Below, in pieces: positions 7,469 through 16,309 of a stretch of DNA of 64,000 nucleotides; within the stretch, counting starts at the first letter, position 1; each line of letters begins with the position of its first letter. The stretch is from positions 1,178,001-1,242,000 of the forward strand of contig NZ_AP038804.1 of assembly GCF_047159865.1 (NCBI RefSeq). The letters are read 5' to 3'. The notes beneath the pieces were generated by a model. The model was not told where the DNA came from. It worked only from the letters and a program-made list of their open reading frames with translations, and made no database searches. A program made the translations under genes and the position numbers. The DNA comes from JAIOSF01 sp047159865 (GTDB taxonomy: Bacteria > Campylobacterota > Campylobacteria > Campylobacterales > Arcobacteraceae).

Positions 7469-9043
7469 ATGAATAAAGAACTAAACATAAAAGATATAGA
7501 AAATATTTTACAAAATAGAATAAAGAATGACAAATATCAAACTTTGAAAAGTATGCCAACTCCTGAAAACTTTAAAGATATAGATAAAGCAACAAAAAGA
7601 ATTGTTGATGCCATTAAAAATGACGAAACTATTAATTTAGTTGGTGATTATGATGTCGATGGTGTAACATCAACTGCCATTATGGTTTCATTTTTTAGTG
7701 CATTAGGTGTAGAGATAAATTATATTATTCCCAATCGGTTTGAACATGGTTATGGACTGAGCCCTTTGATTTTGGAACAGATATATGATGGAATAATAAT
7801 AACTGTAGATAATGGAATAAGTGCTGTTGAATCTGCTCAGATATGTAAGCAAAGAGGTTTGGATTTGATTATAACTGATCATCACACAGTTGGAGATGTT
7901 TTACCTGATGCTTATGCTATTGTAAATCCTAAGCAAAGCGATTGCCCATTTCCTTTTAGTGAAATTTGCGGAGCACAAATAGCATGGTATTTGTGTGCAA
8001 GTATCAAAAAAGAGTTAAAATTTGATTATAATCTTATGGAGCTTTTTGATCTTTTAAGTTTAGCGATTGTTGCAGATATCATGCCAATGGTGAGTCTAAA
8101 TAAAACAATGGTAAAAGCAGGTTTAAAGGTATTACAAAAATCTATGCGACCAGCGATGGTTGTTTTACGAGAGCGTTATGATTTAAAAACTGTTACGGAA
8201 GAAGATATTGGATTTAAAATTGCTCCTTTGATAAATTGTGCTGGTCGTATGGCTGATCCTTCTATTGCCTTAGAATTTCTTTTATCTTTTGATGAAGTTG
8301 AAGCAAATATGCAACTTGATTATTTAATCGAATTAAATGAATCACGAAAAGAAGATCAACTCAAAATGTTCAATGAAGCAAAAGAACAAGTTGAAGATAG
8401 TGATAATGTAGTTGTGGTGTCAAGTAAAGACTGGAATGAAGGGATTGTAGGAATAGTTGCTTCAAAATTGTGTGAAAAATATAATAAACCTGCTATTGTA
8501 TTTAGTATTAATGAAGGGGTTTCAAAAGCAAGTTGTAGAAGTACTTCTGATATTAATTTATATGAATTAATTAAAACTTGTGCATCTCTGTTAAATGGAT
8601 TTGGGGGACATAAACAAGCAGCAGGATTAAGTATAAATACTGATAAATTAGAAAATTTTAAAATACTTATTAATCAAAAGATCAAAACACTTCCAAAATT
8701 GGATGAAGATACAAATAGAAATAGTTTGGGAAGTTTTAATCTTATTAATGTTCATAATGAAGTTTATAATCTTATAGAATCATATCGTCCATTTGGTATC
8801 ACTAACCCATATCCTATATTTACTTTTAATAATTTAGAGATATTTAATATAACAAAAATGGGAAAAAATAAAGAGTATAGTAAGTTAGTAGTAGGTGATG
8901 GAAAAAATATTATAGAAGTAATTATCTTTATCGACTGTGAACCAATGAATATCGGAGAAAAAATTAGTTTTAACGCAACTATTTCTAAAAATGAATTTAG
9001 AGGTGAAGTAAAATATAATCTTTTGTTTAAAGAGTTATTATAA
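7469..9043 (+). CDS. recJ: Single-stranded-DNA-specific exonuclease RecJ
   Basis: 5'-to-3' exonuclease of the DHH family, acting in recombination and mismatch repair. Metal-binding motifs are clear: DYDVDG at residues 60-65 and DHH at 137-139, plus the DHHA1 motif GFGGHKQAAGLSI. At 524 residues it is slightly shorter than E. coli RecJ (577). The start is ATG at 7469, which sits only 6 bases after a perfect TATAAT, so the mRNA may be leaderless. The 3' end is part of a hairpin facing the next convergent gene. Confidence 0.95.
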   Translation: MNKELNIKDIENILQNRIKNDKYQTLKSMPTPENFKDIDKATKRIVDAIKNDETINLVGDYDVDGVTSTAIMVSFFSALGVEINYIIPNRFEHGYGLSPLILEQIYDGIIITVDNGISAVESAQICKQRGLDLIITDHHTVGDVLPDAYAIVNPKQSDCPFPFSEICGAQIAWYLCASIKKELKFDYNLMELFDLLSLAIVADIMPMVSLNKTMVKAGLKVLQKSMRPAMVVLRERYDLKTVTEEDIGFKIAPLINCAGRMADPSIALEFLLSFDEVEANMQLDYLIELNESRKEDQLKMFNEAKEQVEDSDNVVVVSSKDWNEGIVGIVASKLCEKYNKPAIVFSINEGVSKASCRSTSDINLYELIKTCASLLNGFGGHKQAAGLSINTDKLENFKILINQKIKTLPKLDEDTNRNSLGSFNLINVHNEVYNLIESYRPFGITNPYPIFTFNNLEIFNITKMGKNKEYSKLVVGDGKNIIEVIIFIDCEPMNIGEKISFNATISKNEFRGEVKYNLLFKELL

Positions 9044-9049
9044 CTCTTT
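9029..9049. terminator. Convergent hairpin containing the recJ stop codon
   Basis: AAAGAGTTA and TAACTCTTT form a perfect 9-bp stem with a TTA loop. It includes the recJ TAA and lies 6 bases before the end of the opposing lipoprotein gene. It could serve both directions. Confidence 0.6.
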
Positions 9050-9054
9050 AGGTT

Positions 9055-9672
9055 TTAAATTGTTACAGGTTGGTAAACTTGTTGTATTCTTTCTTCTTTT
9101 TGCTCTAATCTGATGATCTCATCTGTTAAATCCATACTTTTAGTAGCTGATTTGATAATCACACCATTATTTAAATTTACTAGTTTTACTGAAAGAATTA
9201 ATTGTCTTTGCGTGAGAGAATAAGTACCTACTAAGGCGTAAGTGTCATCATCAATATTTGTGTACTTTAACTCATCAACCTCTCTAGACATCAAACTTGT
9301 TCCTGATGAACCAATTTTTAAGTATTTTGAAAATTCAATTTGGTAAATAGGCCAATTTAAATCTTGCGTTATATTCGTTTTTAAAGCATCAGATAAAATA
9401 AACCCTAATTGTGATTTATTTTTCAGTTCTTTTAAGTTTACGAAATCAGTTACATAAAGAGGTGATATATTTTTTCTTTTAGATTTTATTTCCAAAATTG
9501 TAGTTGATAAATCATCTAAAACTTCTTTTGTGAACAGATGAAAATCAGTTATACTTGTAGATTGTAAATATTTAAATTTAAAAGCATCTTGAGATGAGTT
9601 CATTATTGAACAACCAGTAAAAAGAAAAGTTAAAGTTAAAGTTAAAGTTAAAGTAATAATTATTTGTCGCAT
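9055..9672 (-). CDS. FlgO-domain lipoprotein (second of a pair)
   Basis: A 205-residue lipoprotein. The signal peptide ends in the lipobox FTGC with C21 as the lipidated cysteine, and its core is an unusual run of alternating Thr-Leu pairs encoded by a hexanucleotide repeat. The rest resembles FlgO: a strand-rich domain with VTDFVNLKELKNKSQLG and a later DDDTYALVGTYSL. FlgO proteins are linked to flagellar outer-membrane assembly in Vibrio. Here no flagellar gene is nearby, so the role is uncertain. It overlaps the upstream paralogue by 13 bases, so the two are co-translated. Confidence 0.7.
   Translation of the reverse strand: MRQIIITLTLTLTLTFLFTGCSIMNSSQDAFKFKYLQSTSITDFHLFTKEVLDDLSTTILEIKSKRKNISPLYVTDFVNLKELKNKSQLGFILSDALKTNITQDLNWPIYQIEFSKYLKIGSSGTSLMSREVDELKYTNIDDDTYALVGTYSLTQRQLILSVKLVNLNNGVIIKSATKSMDLTDEIIRLEQKEERIQQVYQPVTI
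9626..9654 (-). repeat. Hexanucleotide microsatellite in a lipoprotein signal peptide
   Basis: Four full copies plus a partial copy of a 6-base unit (AAAGTT on the plus strand) encode the Thr-Leu run of the signal peptide. A unit change would add or remove two residues and not shift the frame. Confidence 0.85.
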
Positions 9673-10436
9673 TTTCCATCTTTACACTCATCAGATACAA
9701 TTGAAAAACTTCCTGAATCTCTTGAGCTTGATTTTGTTATTTTATTGTTAATATTTGTATTTGTTGTTTGGTCAGTACCATCATAAAGATTATGAGTTTT
9801 TTCCATTTGTTTGCAAATACCAAATTGACTACAATCTTTTGGATAATAAACAACTCGTGCAGTTGATAAAAGTTTCCCTGAGTTAGAGTCCATAATTCGT
9901 GCATTTATAAGTAAACTTTCATTTTCAAATTTTACATAAGTGCCAACAAGTATATATTCAATCTCATCAATGCTGTCTTTTAATTTTTCTACATCCCTTG
10001 TGATGTGAAATTCACCATCTTCATTTACCAATACAGCTTTTTGCCCTCTAAAATCAGTAATACTAAAATCTCTTATATGCAGTTCATTGAACATGCTCTC
10101 ACTTAAAAGTTTTCCAAATGTAGATGTGTTTTCAAAGTTTTCCAAATCAACAAAAGAGGTAAGTATAATTCTTGTAGGGTTTTTATGATTTATTTTAGTA
10201 GTAAATAATTGGTTTGCAATATCTACAATGGTATCATTTAAATTTGAATGAAGATGCTTTTCTTGTATTGTATCTCTAATTGTAAAAATTGTATTATCTG
10301 CATTGTTTTGTTGTAATTGCAGTGTATTTGTATCTGATTTTTCTGCTAATAATGGTAATGGATTTTGTTCTGTATTTTTAGGTAAAGTACATCCTACAAT
10401 AAAAAAGGAGATGATAAAAGGGAGAATAAATTTCAT
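9660..10436 (-). CDS. FlgO-domain lipoprotein (first of a pair)
   Basis: A 258-residue lipoprotein with signal peptide and lipobox IVGC (C16). A Gln/Asn-rich linker runs to about residue 60. The FlgO-like domain (about 60-205) contains TSFVDLENFENTSTFGKLLSES and the typical late strand EYILVGTYVKFENESLLINARI. The C-terminal 50 residues are Asn/Ser-rich and include two CK pairs. It is clearly related to its downstream neighbour in domain type, though not closely. It likely sits in the outer membrane facing the periplasm. Confidence 0.72.
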   Translation of the reverse strand: MKFILPFIISFFIVGCTLPKNTEQNPLPLLAEKSDTNTLQLQQNNADNTIFTIRDTIQEKHLHSNLNDTIVDIANQLFTTKINHKNPTRIILTSFVDLENFENTSTFGKLLSESMFNELHIRDFSITDFRGQKAVLVNEDGEFHITRDVEKLKDSIDEIEYILVGTYVKFENESLLINARIMDSNSGKLLSTARVVYYPKDCSQFGICKQMEKTHNLYDGTDQTTNTNINNKITKSSSRDSGSFSIVSDECKDGKCDK

Positions 10437-10521
10437 ATAAGCCTCAATAGATAATTTTATAACAATGAATATATTACAATAGATAAGTTAAATAAAAGTT
10501 TAAATCATTTTTTTTCACTAT

Positions 10522-10553
10522 TAACCAAGTTATAACCAACATTTATTTATAAT
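10522..10553 (+). promoter_or_regulatory. Promoter with an 11-bp-spaced direct repeat, before the leuS operon
   Basis: TATAAT at 10548-10553 is a consensus -10 box about 34 bases before the first ATG. In the -35 region the heptamer TAACCAA occurs twice (10522-10528 and 10533-10539), exactly 11 bases apart, one helical turn. This looks like a tandem protein-binding site. Confidence 0.5.
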
Positions 10554-10586
10554 GCGAAATAATAGATATTAATTTTAGGAGTTTGC

Positions 10587-10928
10587 ATGGATTGGGGTAA
10601 GGTAATATATATATTCTTTTCATTGATGAGTTTAACAACAACAGCAGGTTTTTTGTATGAACAAAATGAAATTGCTTTATTTTTAGCAGCCGGAGTGAAT
10701 ATTATATCAACAATTTTAAAAATCGGTGTGCGAAACTTGCTTGCTGCTGAACTTTTAGCTAGTTCTTTAGTTGCTGATTTACATCTTATACCAGCATTTA
10801 TAGTGTACTCTTTTAGTGATAATGTAGACTTAGCAATTGCTTTAGCAATTGGTGCAGTTGTTGCAAATGTGTTCTCAATAGCACTAGCATTAATAGAGAG
10901 TGCAAAAACTCAAGATAAGGAATACTAA
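10587..10928 (+). CDS. Small integral membrane protein, conserved in Campylobacterota
   Basis: A 113-residue protein with about four membrane segments (roughly 5-22, 28-45, 52-75 and 80-105), ending in a short charged tail. I believe the family corresponds to DUF6394, but that is from memory. It starts with a strong AGGAG 6 bases before the ATG. It is the first gene of a tight operon: the leuS ATG follows 2 bases after its stop. Nothing in the sequence shows a function. Confidence 0.75.
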   Translation: MDWGKVIYIFFSLMSLTTTAGFLYEQNEIALFLAAGVNIISTILKIGVRNLLAAELLASSLVADLHLIPAFIVYSFSDNVDLAIALAIGAVVANVFSIALALIESAKTQDKEY

Positions 10929-10930
10929 AT

Positions 10931-13435
10931 ATGGAATATAATCCATCTGCCATAGAAACAAAATGGCAAAATTTTTGGAATGAAAACAAGACACATGAGC
11001 CACTAGAAGAGCCAAAATCTTCTGACTTAATGTCAGAAGAAGATTTGGTGAATGATTCAGTTAAAAAGAAAAAATTTATTTTAAGTATGTTTCCATACCC
11101 AAGTGGAAGAATTCATATGGGACATGTAAGAAACTACTGTTTAGGTGATGCATTTGCTAGACACTTTAGAAAAAACAATTTTAATGTTTTACATCCTATT
11201 GGTTGGGATAGTTTCGGTATGCCAGCAGAAAATGCGGCGATTAAACATAAATCTCATCCTAAAAAATGGACATATGAAAATATAGACTATATGAGAAAAG
11301 AGCTTGAAGGTTTAGGTTTAAGTTTTTCTAAAACAAGAGAATTTGCTACAAGTGATGAATTATATACAAAGTGGGAACAAGAGTTTATTATAAAAATGTT
11401 TGAAGAGGGACTTTTATATCAAAAGTCAGCAACTGTAAACTGGTGTCCACATGATTTAACTGTTTTAGCCAATGAACAATTAGAAGAGGGATGTTGTTGG
11501 CGATGTGGTACTGAAGTTGTTCAAAAAGAGATGCCTGGTTATTATATTGCTATTACAAAATATGCTCAAACATTATTAGATGACTTAAAAACATTAGAAG
11601 GTCAGTGGCCATCTCAAGTATTAACTATGCAAGAAAACTGGATAGGAAGAAGTGAAGGTTTAGAGTTTGATTTCTCTTTAAGTGCTAGCTCAAAAGAGAA
11701 ACTTGGTAATAATTTTGATAAATACACAGTATTTACAACAAGACCTGATACTGTATATGGTGTAAGTTATTCTGCACTTGCTCCTGAACATGAAATTGTT
11801 ACATATTTAATTGAGAATAATCTTTTAAGCACTGAAAAAATCGATGCAATTAAAGCGATGAAAAAAGTGACAGAAAGAGATCGAGCAACAGAAGAAAAAA
11901 TTGGTTTAGATTTAGAGATTACAGTTGTTCATCCTTTAACTGGAAAAGAAGTACCTGTATGGGTTGCTAACTTTGTACTTGCTTCTTATGGTGGGGGAGC
12001 TGTTATGGCTGTACCTGCTCACGATCAAAGAGATTTTGAATTTGCAAAAAAATATGATTTGCCAATAAATGTAGTTATTGAAAATGATACAGATATGTCT
12101 GAAGCATTTACTGGTGAGGGAAAACTTATCAACAGTGATAAGTATGATGGGCAAAAAAACACAAAAGCAAAAAAAGCTATTATGTATGATTTTGAGCAAG
12201 AGACTTTAGGGAAAAAACAGATCAATTATAAACTAAGAGATTGGGGTGTTTCAAGACAAAGATATTGGGGTGCACCTATCCCTTTTGTTCATTGTGATGA
12301 TTGTGGAATTGTTCCTGAAAAAGTAGAGAACTTACCAGTTGCTTTACCTGAAGATGTAGAGATTACTGGTGAAGGAAATCCTTTAGAAAATCATCCTACA
12401 TGGAAACATACATCTTGTCCTAAGTGTGGAAAAGATGCAACAAGAGAAACCGATACTTTAGATACTTTTGTTCAGTCATCTTGGTATTTTTTACGATATG
12501 CAACAAATCCAGAAAAATGGAATGATGTAGGTATCGATAAAGCAAATACAGATTACTGGATGGATGTAGATCAGTATGTTGGTGGAATTGAACATGCTAT
12601 TTTACACCTTTTATATGCAAGATTTTTTACAAAAGCACTAAATCAACTAGGCTACACAAATAGTGTAGAGCCATTTAAAAATCTTCTTACTCAAGGTATG
12701 GTTTTAAAAGATGGTGCTAAGATGTCTAAATCTAAAGGAAATGTAGTAGATCCTGATGCTATCGTTTCTAAATATGGGGCAGATACTGCAAGACTATTTA
12801 TGATGTTTGCAGCACCTCCTACAAAAGAGTTAGAATGGAATGATAGTGCTGTAGAAGGTGCATATAGATTTATACGAAAATTTTATGAAAATTCTAGTAA
12901 ATGTGAAGGTGCTAATGCTTCTCAAATTGAGAAAATTGATCATTCTTCATTAGAAAAAGATGAAAAAGAAGCTAGAAAAAAAGTTTATGAAGCTTTACAA
13001 AAATCTCATGAAGTTATGAATAAAACATATGCATTTAATACATTGATTGCATCTTGTATGGAAGCATTAAATGCTTTAAATAAACAAGACAATTCTGTAG
13101 TATGGTTAGAAGGATATTATATTTTAACAAATATATTAGAGCCTATTATTCCTCATGCTTCTTGGGAGTTGAGTGAAAAACTATTTGCAAGAGTAAATTT
13201 TGAAAATACTCTAGAAGTAAAAGAGGAAGTATTTGTACAAGATACTATTGTTTTAGCTATTACAGTAAATGGGAAAAAAAGAGGTGAAGTTGAAGTCTCA
13301 CCAAATGCCTCAAAAGAAGAAATTTTAGCTATAGCAAAAGAAAATGAGAATACTAAAAAATGGATTGACGGGAAAGAGATAATTAAAGAGATTGTTGTTC
13401 CTAAAAAACTTGTAAATTTAGTGGTTAAAGGTTAA
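10931..13435 (+). CDS. leuS: Leucyl-tRNA synthetase
   Basis: Class Ia synthetase charging tRNA-Leu. The 834-residue protein has the HIGH-type motif HMGH at 62-65 and KMSKS at 597-601. Zinc-finger cysteines are visible both near 165-185 (CPH and CCWRCG) and in the later segment CPKCGK. The editing domain with TTRPDTVYG is present between the catalytic halves. Length is typical of Campylobacterota LeuS. It is followed directly by lptE, as in Helicobacter and Campylobacter. Confidence 0.97.
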   Translation: MEYNPSAIETKWQNFWNENKTHEPLEEPKSSDLMSEEDLVNDSVKKKKFILSMFPYPSGRIHMGHVRNYCLGDAFARHFRKNNFNVLHPIGWDSFGMPAENAAIKHKSHPKKWTYENIDYMRKELEGLGLSFSKTREFATSDELYTKWEQEFIIKMFEEGLLYQKSATVNWCPHDLTVLANEQLEEGCCWRCGTEVVQKEMPGYYIAITKYAQTLLDDLKTLEGQWPSQVLTMQENWIGRSEGLEFDFSLSASSKEKLGNNFDKYTVFTTRPDTVYGVSYSALAPEHEIVTYLIENNLLSTEKIDAIKAMKKVTERDRATEEKIGLDLEITVVHPLTGKEVPVWVANFVLASYGGGAVMAVPAHDQRDFEFAKKYDLPINVVIENDTDMSEAFTGEGKLINSDKYDGQKNTKAKKAIMYDFEQETLGKKQINYKLRDWGVSRQRYWGAPIPFVHCDDCGIVPEKVENLPVALPEDVEITGEGNPLENHPTWKHTSCPKCGKDATRETDTLDTFVQSSWYFLRYATNPEKWNDVGIDKANTDYWMDVDQYVGGIEHAILHLLYARFFTKALNQLGYTNSVEPFKNLLTQGMVLKDGAKMSKSKGNVVDPDAIVSKYGADTARLFMMFAAPPTKELEWNDSAVEGAYRFIRKFYENSSKCEGANASQIEKIDHSSLEKDEKEARKKVYEALQKSHEVMNKTYAFNTLIASCMEALNALNKQDNSVVWLEGYYILTNILEPIIPHASWELSEKLFARVNFENTLEVKEEVFVQDTIVLAITVNGKKRGEVEVSPNASKEEILAIAKENENTKKWIDGKEIIKEIVVPKKLVNLVVKG

Positions 13436-13437
13436 TC

Positions 13438-13944
13438 TTGAAATCGATAATATCTATATGTCTTATATTAGGAGTATTCGCTGGATGTGGGTATAAGCCA
13501 GCATCTTATTATGCCCGAGATGCTATTAAAGGTGATGTTTATGTAAAGCTTAATATGGATATCGAGAATTCTGAAAATTCTATTTATATAAAAGATGCAA
13601 TAAATAAGATAATCATAAATCAGTTTCAAACTCCTTTGACTGATGATAAAACAAAAGCTGAAACTTTTGTTGATATTACTTTAAACAATGTAACTCATAG
13701 TGTTATGAGTACTGATAATGATGGGTATGCCAAGAGCTATCGTACACAAGTTACTATATTGTTAACTTATCAAAAAAGAGAACAACGAATAAATACAATT
13801 GAGGTAAGTGATTATTATGATTATTCTGTCGACAAAGATTCAGTGATAACAGATGAGAAAAGAAGTGTTGCTGTAAAAGCAGCAGCACAAAAAGCATTAA
13901 GCGATATTTTCTCAAAAATTGCTATTCAAAATATGAGGAAGTAG
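13438..13944 (+). CDS. lptE: LPS-assembly lipoprotein LptE
   Basis: Outer-membrane lipoprotein that plugs the LptD barrel. It starts with TTG at 13438, with AAAGG 6 bases upstream, inside the 3' end of leuS. The signal peptide ends in lipobox FAGC with C17. The 168-residue body has the alternating strands of LptE, beginning GYKPASYYARDAI, a pattern I recall from epsilonproteobacterial LptE. Sequence identity within the family is low, so the name rests partly on its place after leuS. No lptD is in the window. Confidence 0.8.
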   Translation: MKSIISICLILGVFAGCGYKPASYYARDAIKGDVYVKLNMDIENSENSIYIKDAINKIIINQFQTPLTDDKTKAETFVDITLNNVTHSVMSTDNDGYAKSYRTQVTILLTYQKREQRINTIEVSDYYDYSVDKDSVITDEKRSVAVKAAAQKALSDIFSKIAIQNMRK

Positions 13945-13946
13945 CC

Positions 13947-15074
13947 ATTAAGTCCTCTCTTGAAAATTTTTTAGAAGAAAAAAGTTTGTACTATGATAAG
14001 ATTGATTATTCTATTGTAAGACTTGCATGGAAGCAATTGTCTAAACATATCACTTTACCTTATGTTATACATATTGTAGGAACAAATGGAAAAGGAACTA
14101 CAGGACGATTTTTAGCGTCACTTTTAATGCAGCTAAATCAAAAGGTTCTGCATTATAGTTCCCCTCATATTTCTAAGTTTAATGAACGAATATGGATAGA
14201 TGGAGATGATGTAGATGATGATATTTTAAATAAAGCGCATGAAAAGTTACAAAATATTTTAGAAATAAATTTACTTGAAAAATTAACTTATTTTGAGTAT
14301 ACAACACTCCTTGGACTATTGCTTAGTAATAATTTAGACTATTTAGTACTTGAAGCTGGTCTTGGTGGTGAGTTCGATGCAACAAATGTAGTCAATAATA
14401 ATTTAAGTATAATTACTACCATTGGACTTGATCATCAAAATTTTTTAGGTGATACAATCGAACTAATAAGTGCAACCAAAATGAGAAGTTGTGATGATAA
14501 GTTTATTATCTCAAATCAAGTTTTTAATGAAGTGTATAAAGTAAAGAATACAGTTTTAAAAACTAAAAAAGAGATTGAAAGAAAAACCTACACACTTACT
14601 AGTGAGGCAAAATCTCTACCTATCTACTTGCAAAATAATTTACAAACTGCTTTAAGTGTTTTAGATTTTCTTGGATTTAAAAATTTCGATTATCAGCTTC
14701 CTAAAATATCTGGAAGATTTGAGTATTTTCAAGACAATATTATTATTGATGTTGGTCATAATCCTTTAGCTGCAAATGCCATTGCTAAGGAACTAAAAGA
14801 GATAGATAAAAAGTTTATTTTAGTGTATAATAGTTATTCAGATAAAGATTATCATAAAGTTTTAACGATTTTAAAACCTTTTATTAAAGAAGTACAAATA
14901 ATAGAATGTGATGATGTACGGATTGTAGAAAAAGAAAAACTTATTGAAACTATTCAAACACTATCTTTAGAAACAAGAGATTTTGATATTCAAAATGTAA
15001 ATGCAAAAAATAATTATCTTATATTTGGTTCTTTTTTAGTAGTAGAAAATTTTTTGAAAAGGTATAACAAGTAA
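13947..15074 (+). CDS. folC: Folylpolyglutamate/dihydrofolate synthase, probable ATT start
   Basis: Adds glutamate to folates. The ligase P-loop GTNGKGTTGRF and the Mur-ligase-like C-terminal domain are present. The first ordinary start, TTG at 13986, gives 362 residues but has no ribosome site. The frame continues upstream as SSLENFLEEKSLYY, a typical FolC beginning. No ATG, GTG or TTG lies between this and the upstream stop. ATT at 13947 is 7 bases after GAGGA (13936-13940) and just past the lptE stop. With it the protein is 375 residues. It ends one base into the next gene (TAATG). Confidence 0.87.
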   Translation: MKSSLENFLEEKSLYYDKIDYSIVRLAWKQLSKHITLPYVIHIVGTNGKGTTGRFLASLLMQLNQKVLHYSSPHISKFNERIWIDGDDVDDDILNKAHEKLQNILEINLLEKLTYFEYTTLLGLLLSNNLDYLVLEAGLGGEFDATNVVNNNLSIITTIGLDHQNFLGDTIELISATKMRSCDDKFIISNQVFNEVYKVKNTVLKTKKEIERKTYTLTSEAKSLPIYLQNNLQTALSVLDFLGFKNFDYQLPKISGRFEYFQDNIIIDVGHNPLAANAIAKELKEIDKKFILVYNSYSDKDYHKVLTILKPFIKEVQIIECDDVRIVEKEKLIETIQTLSLETRDFDIQNVNAKNNYLIFGSFLVVENFLKRYNK

Positions 15075-15949
15075 TGAAAAAAGAAAAATTAGTTATAACT
15101 ATTTCGGATATAAATAGTTCAAAATCTTTTAGTGTAAATAAAATCATTAAAAAAGTGATACTTTGGATTATCGTTGTTGTTCTTTTAGTTGTAACATTAA
15201 GTTTTTTTGTTATCTCAAAATTAACAACAAGCGTAAATGAACTTTCTCAAGATAGAGAAAAACTTACAACAGAAAATAACAAATATAGTAAAGAGATAGA
15301 AAATAAAAGAGCTCAAATTGAAGAGTTGGGTATGCAACTTGACGAGATAGAAGAGATTATTGGTATTGAAAAAGAAGATGATGTATCACTTTTACAAAGA
15401 GCTACTTTAGCAAAGTTAACATCATCTGAAAAGATATATATGTTGCAAACTATTCCAAGTGAATGTCCTTTGCCAAAATGTGTTCCTACTTCTAAATTTG
15501 GTTGGAGAACACACCCTATAACACAAAAAAAACGCTTTCATAATGGTCTTGATTTAAGAGCAGCTAGACGAACAGATGTTCGAGCAACAGCGGATGGTGT
15601 TGTAAGATATATACAAGATAAAAACGAGGGAACTTTAGGAAGAGTTGTTATTATTTCACACAATTTTGGTTTTGAAACAGCTTATGGACATTTACGGTTT
15701 GTAGATGTAAAAGCAGGTGATATTATTCATAAAGGGCAATTAATAGCTCGAAGTGGAAATAGTGGAAGAAGTAGTGGTCCTCATTTACATTATGAGATTC
15801 GTTATGCAAATAAAATTTTAAATCCAACATCATTTACAAAATGGAATATGAAAAATTATGACCAAATATTTGAAAAACAAAGGAGAGTGGAATGGGAATC
15901 TTTAATAAAACTAATAAAAAGCCAAAAGAACAAATTGGCACAACAGTAA
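15074..15949 (+). CDS. M23 endopeptidase with membrane anchor and coiled coil (Csd1/Csd2-like)
   Basis: Peptidoglycan D,D-endopeptidase acting in the periplasm on cell shape. Layout: one membrane segment (about 27-48), a coiled coil (about 52-98), then the LytM domain (about 145-255). The zinc ligands are intact: HNGLD and HLHYE. In Helicobacter pylori the same slot after folC holds csd2 and csd1, two interacting M23 proteins needed for helical shape. Here a single gene is present. Its last 58 bases overlap the start of the bactofilin gene in another frame. Confidence 0.88.
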   Translation: MKKEKLVITISDINSSKSFSVNKIIKKVILWIIVVVLLVVTLSFFVISKLTTSVNELSQDREKLTTENNKYSKEIENKRAQIEELGMQLDEIEEIIGIEKEDDVSLLQRATLAKLTSSEKIYMLQTIPSECPLPKCVPTSKFGWRTHPITQKKRFHNGLDLRAARRTDVRATADGVVRYIQDKNEGTLGRVVIISHNFGFETAYGHLRFVDVKAGDIIHKGQLIARSGNSGRSSGPHLHYEIRYANKILNPTSFTKWNMKNYDQIFEKQRRVEWESLIKLIKSQKNKLAQQ

Positions 15950-16305
15950 TTAGTAATGGTACTACAGTTAAAGGGGTGATTGATACGAAAGGCTCAATTT
16001 TTATAGATGGCAAATTTGAAGGGATTATTGTAGCTACTGAAGATGTAACCATTGGGAAAAATGGTGAGGTTTTAGGAGAGATCCGTTCAAAAATACTCAC
16101 TGTAAATGGGATCATAGATGGGTTGTTTGATGTTGCTCAAGTAAACATTTTAGGTTCGGGTAGAGTAATTGGAAAAATTCAATATGATGAGCTTATCATT
16201 GAACAAAATGGAATATTTGAGGGGGAAGGTAAAAAGAAAAACTCTACAAGATGTAGCCAATACAATAAATTAGAAGTTAATGAAACAGTACAAATCGAAT
16301 CGTAA
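15892..16305 (+). CDS. ccmA: Bactofilin CcmA (polymer-forming cytoskeletal protein)
   Basis: A 137-residue bactofilin. The central part (about 18-110) is a right-handed beta-helix with short repeating strands such as GTTVKGVIDTKGSIFIDGKF. The tails are Lys- and Asn-rich. In H. pylori CcmA works with Csd1 to set cell curvature. The ATG at 15892 is preceded by AAAGGAGAG, so it is a strong independent start inside the peptidase gene. The 58-base overlap makes the two obligatory neighbours. Confidence 0.92.
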   Translation: MGIFNKTNKKPKEQIGTTVISNGTTVKGVIDTKGSIFIDGKFEGIIVATEDVTIGKNGEVLGEIRSKILTVNGIIDGLFDVAQVNILGSGRVIGKIQYDELIIEQNGIFEGEGKKKNSTRCSQYNKLEVNETVQIES

Positions 16306-16309
16306 ATAA

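Noticed and set aside
9626..9654. Phase-variable on/off switch
   Set aside because: The unit is six bases, so changes keep the frame.
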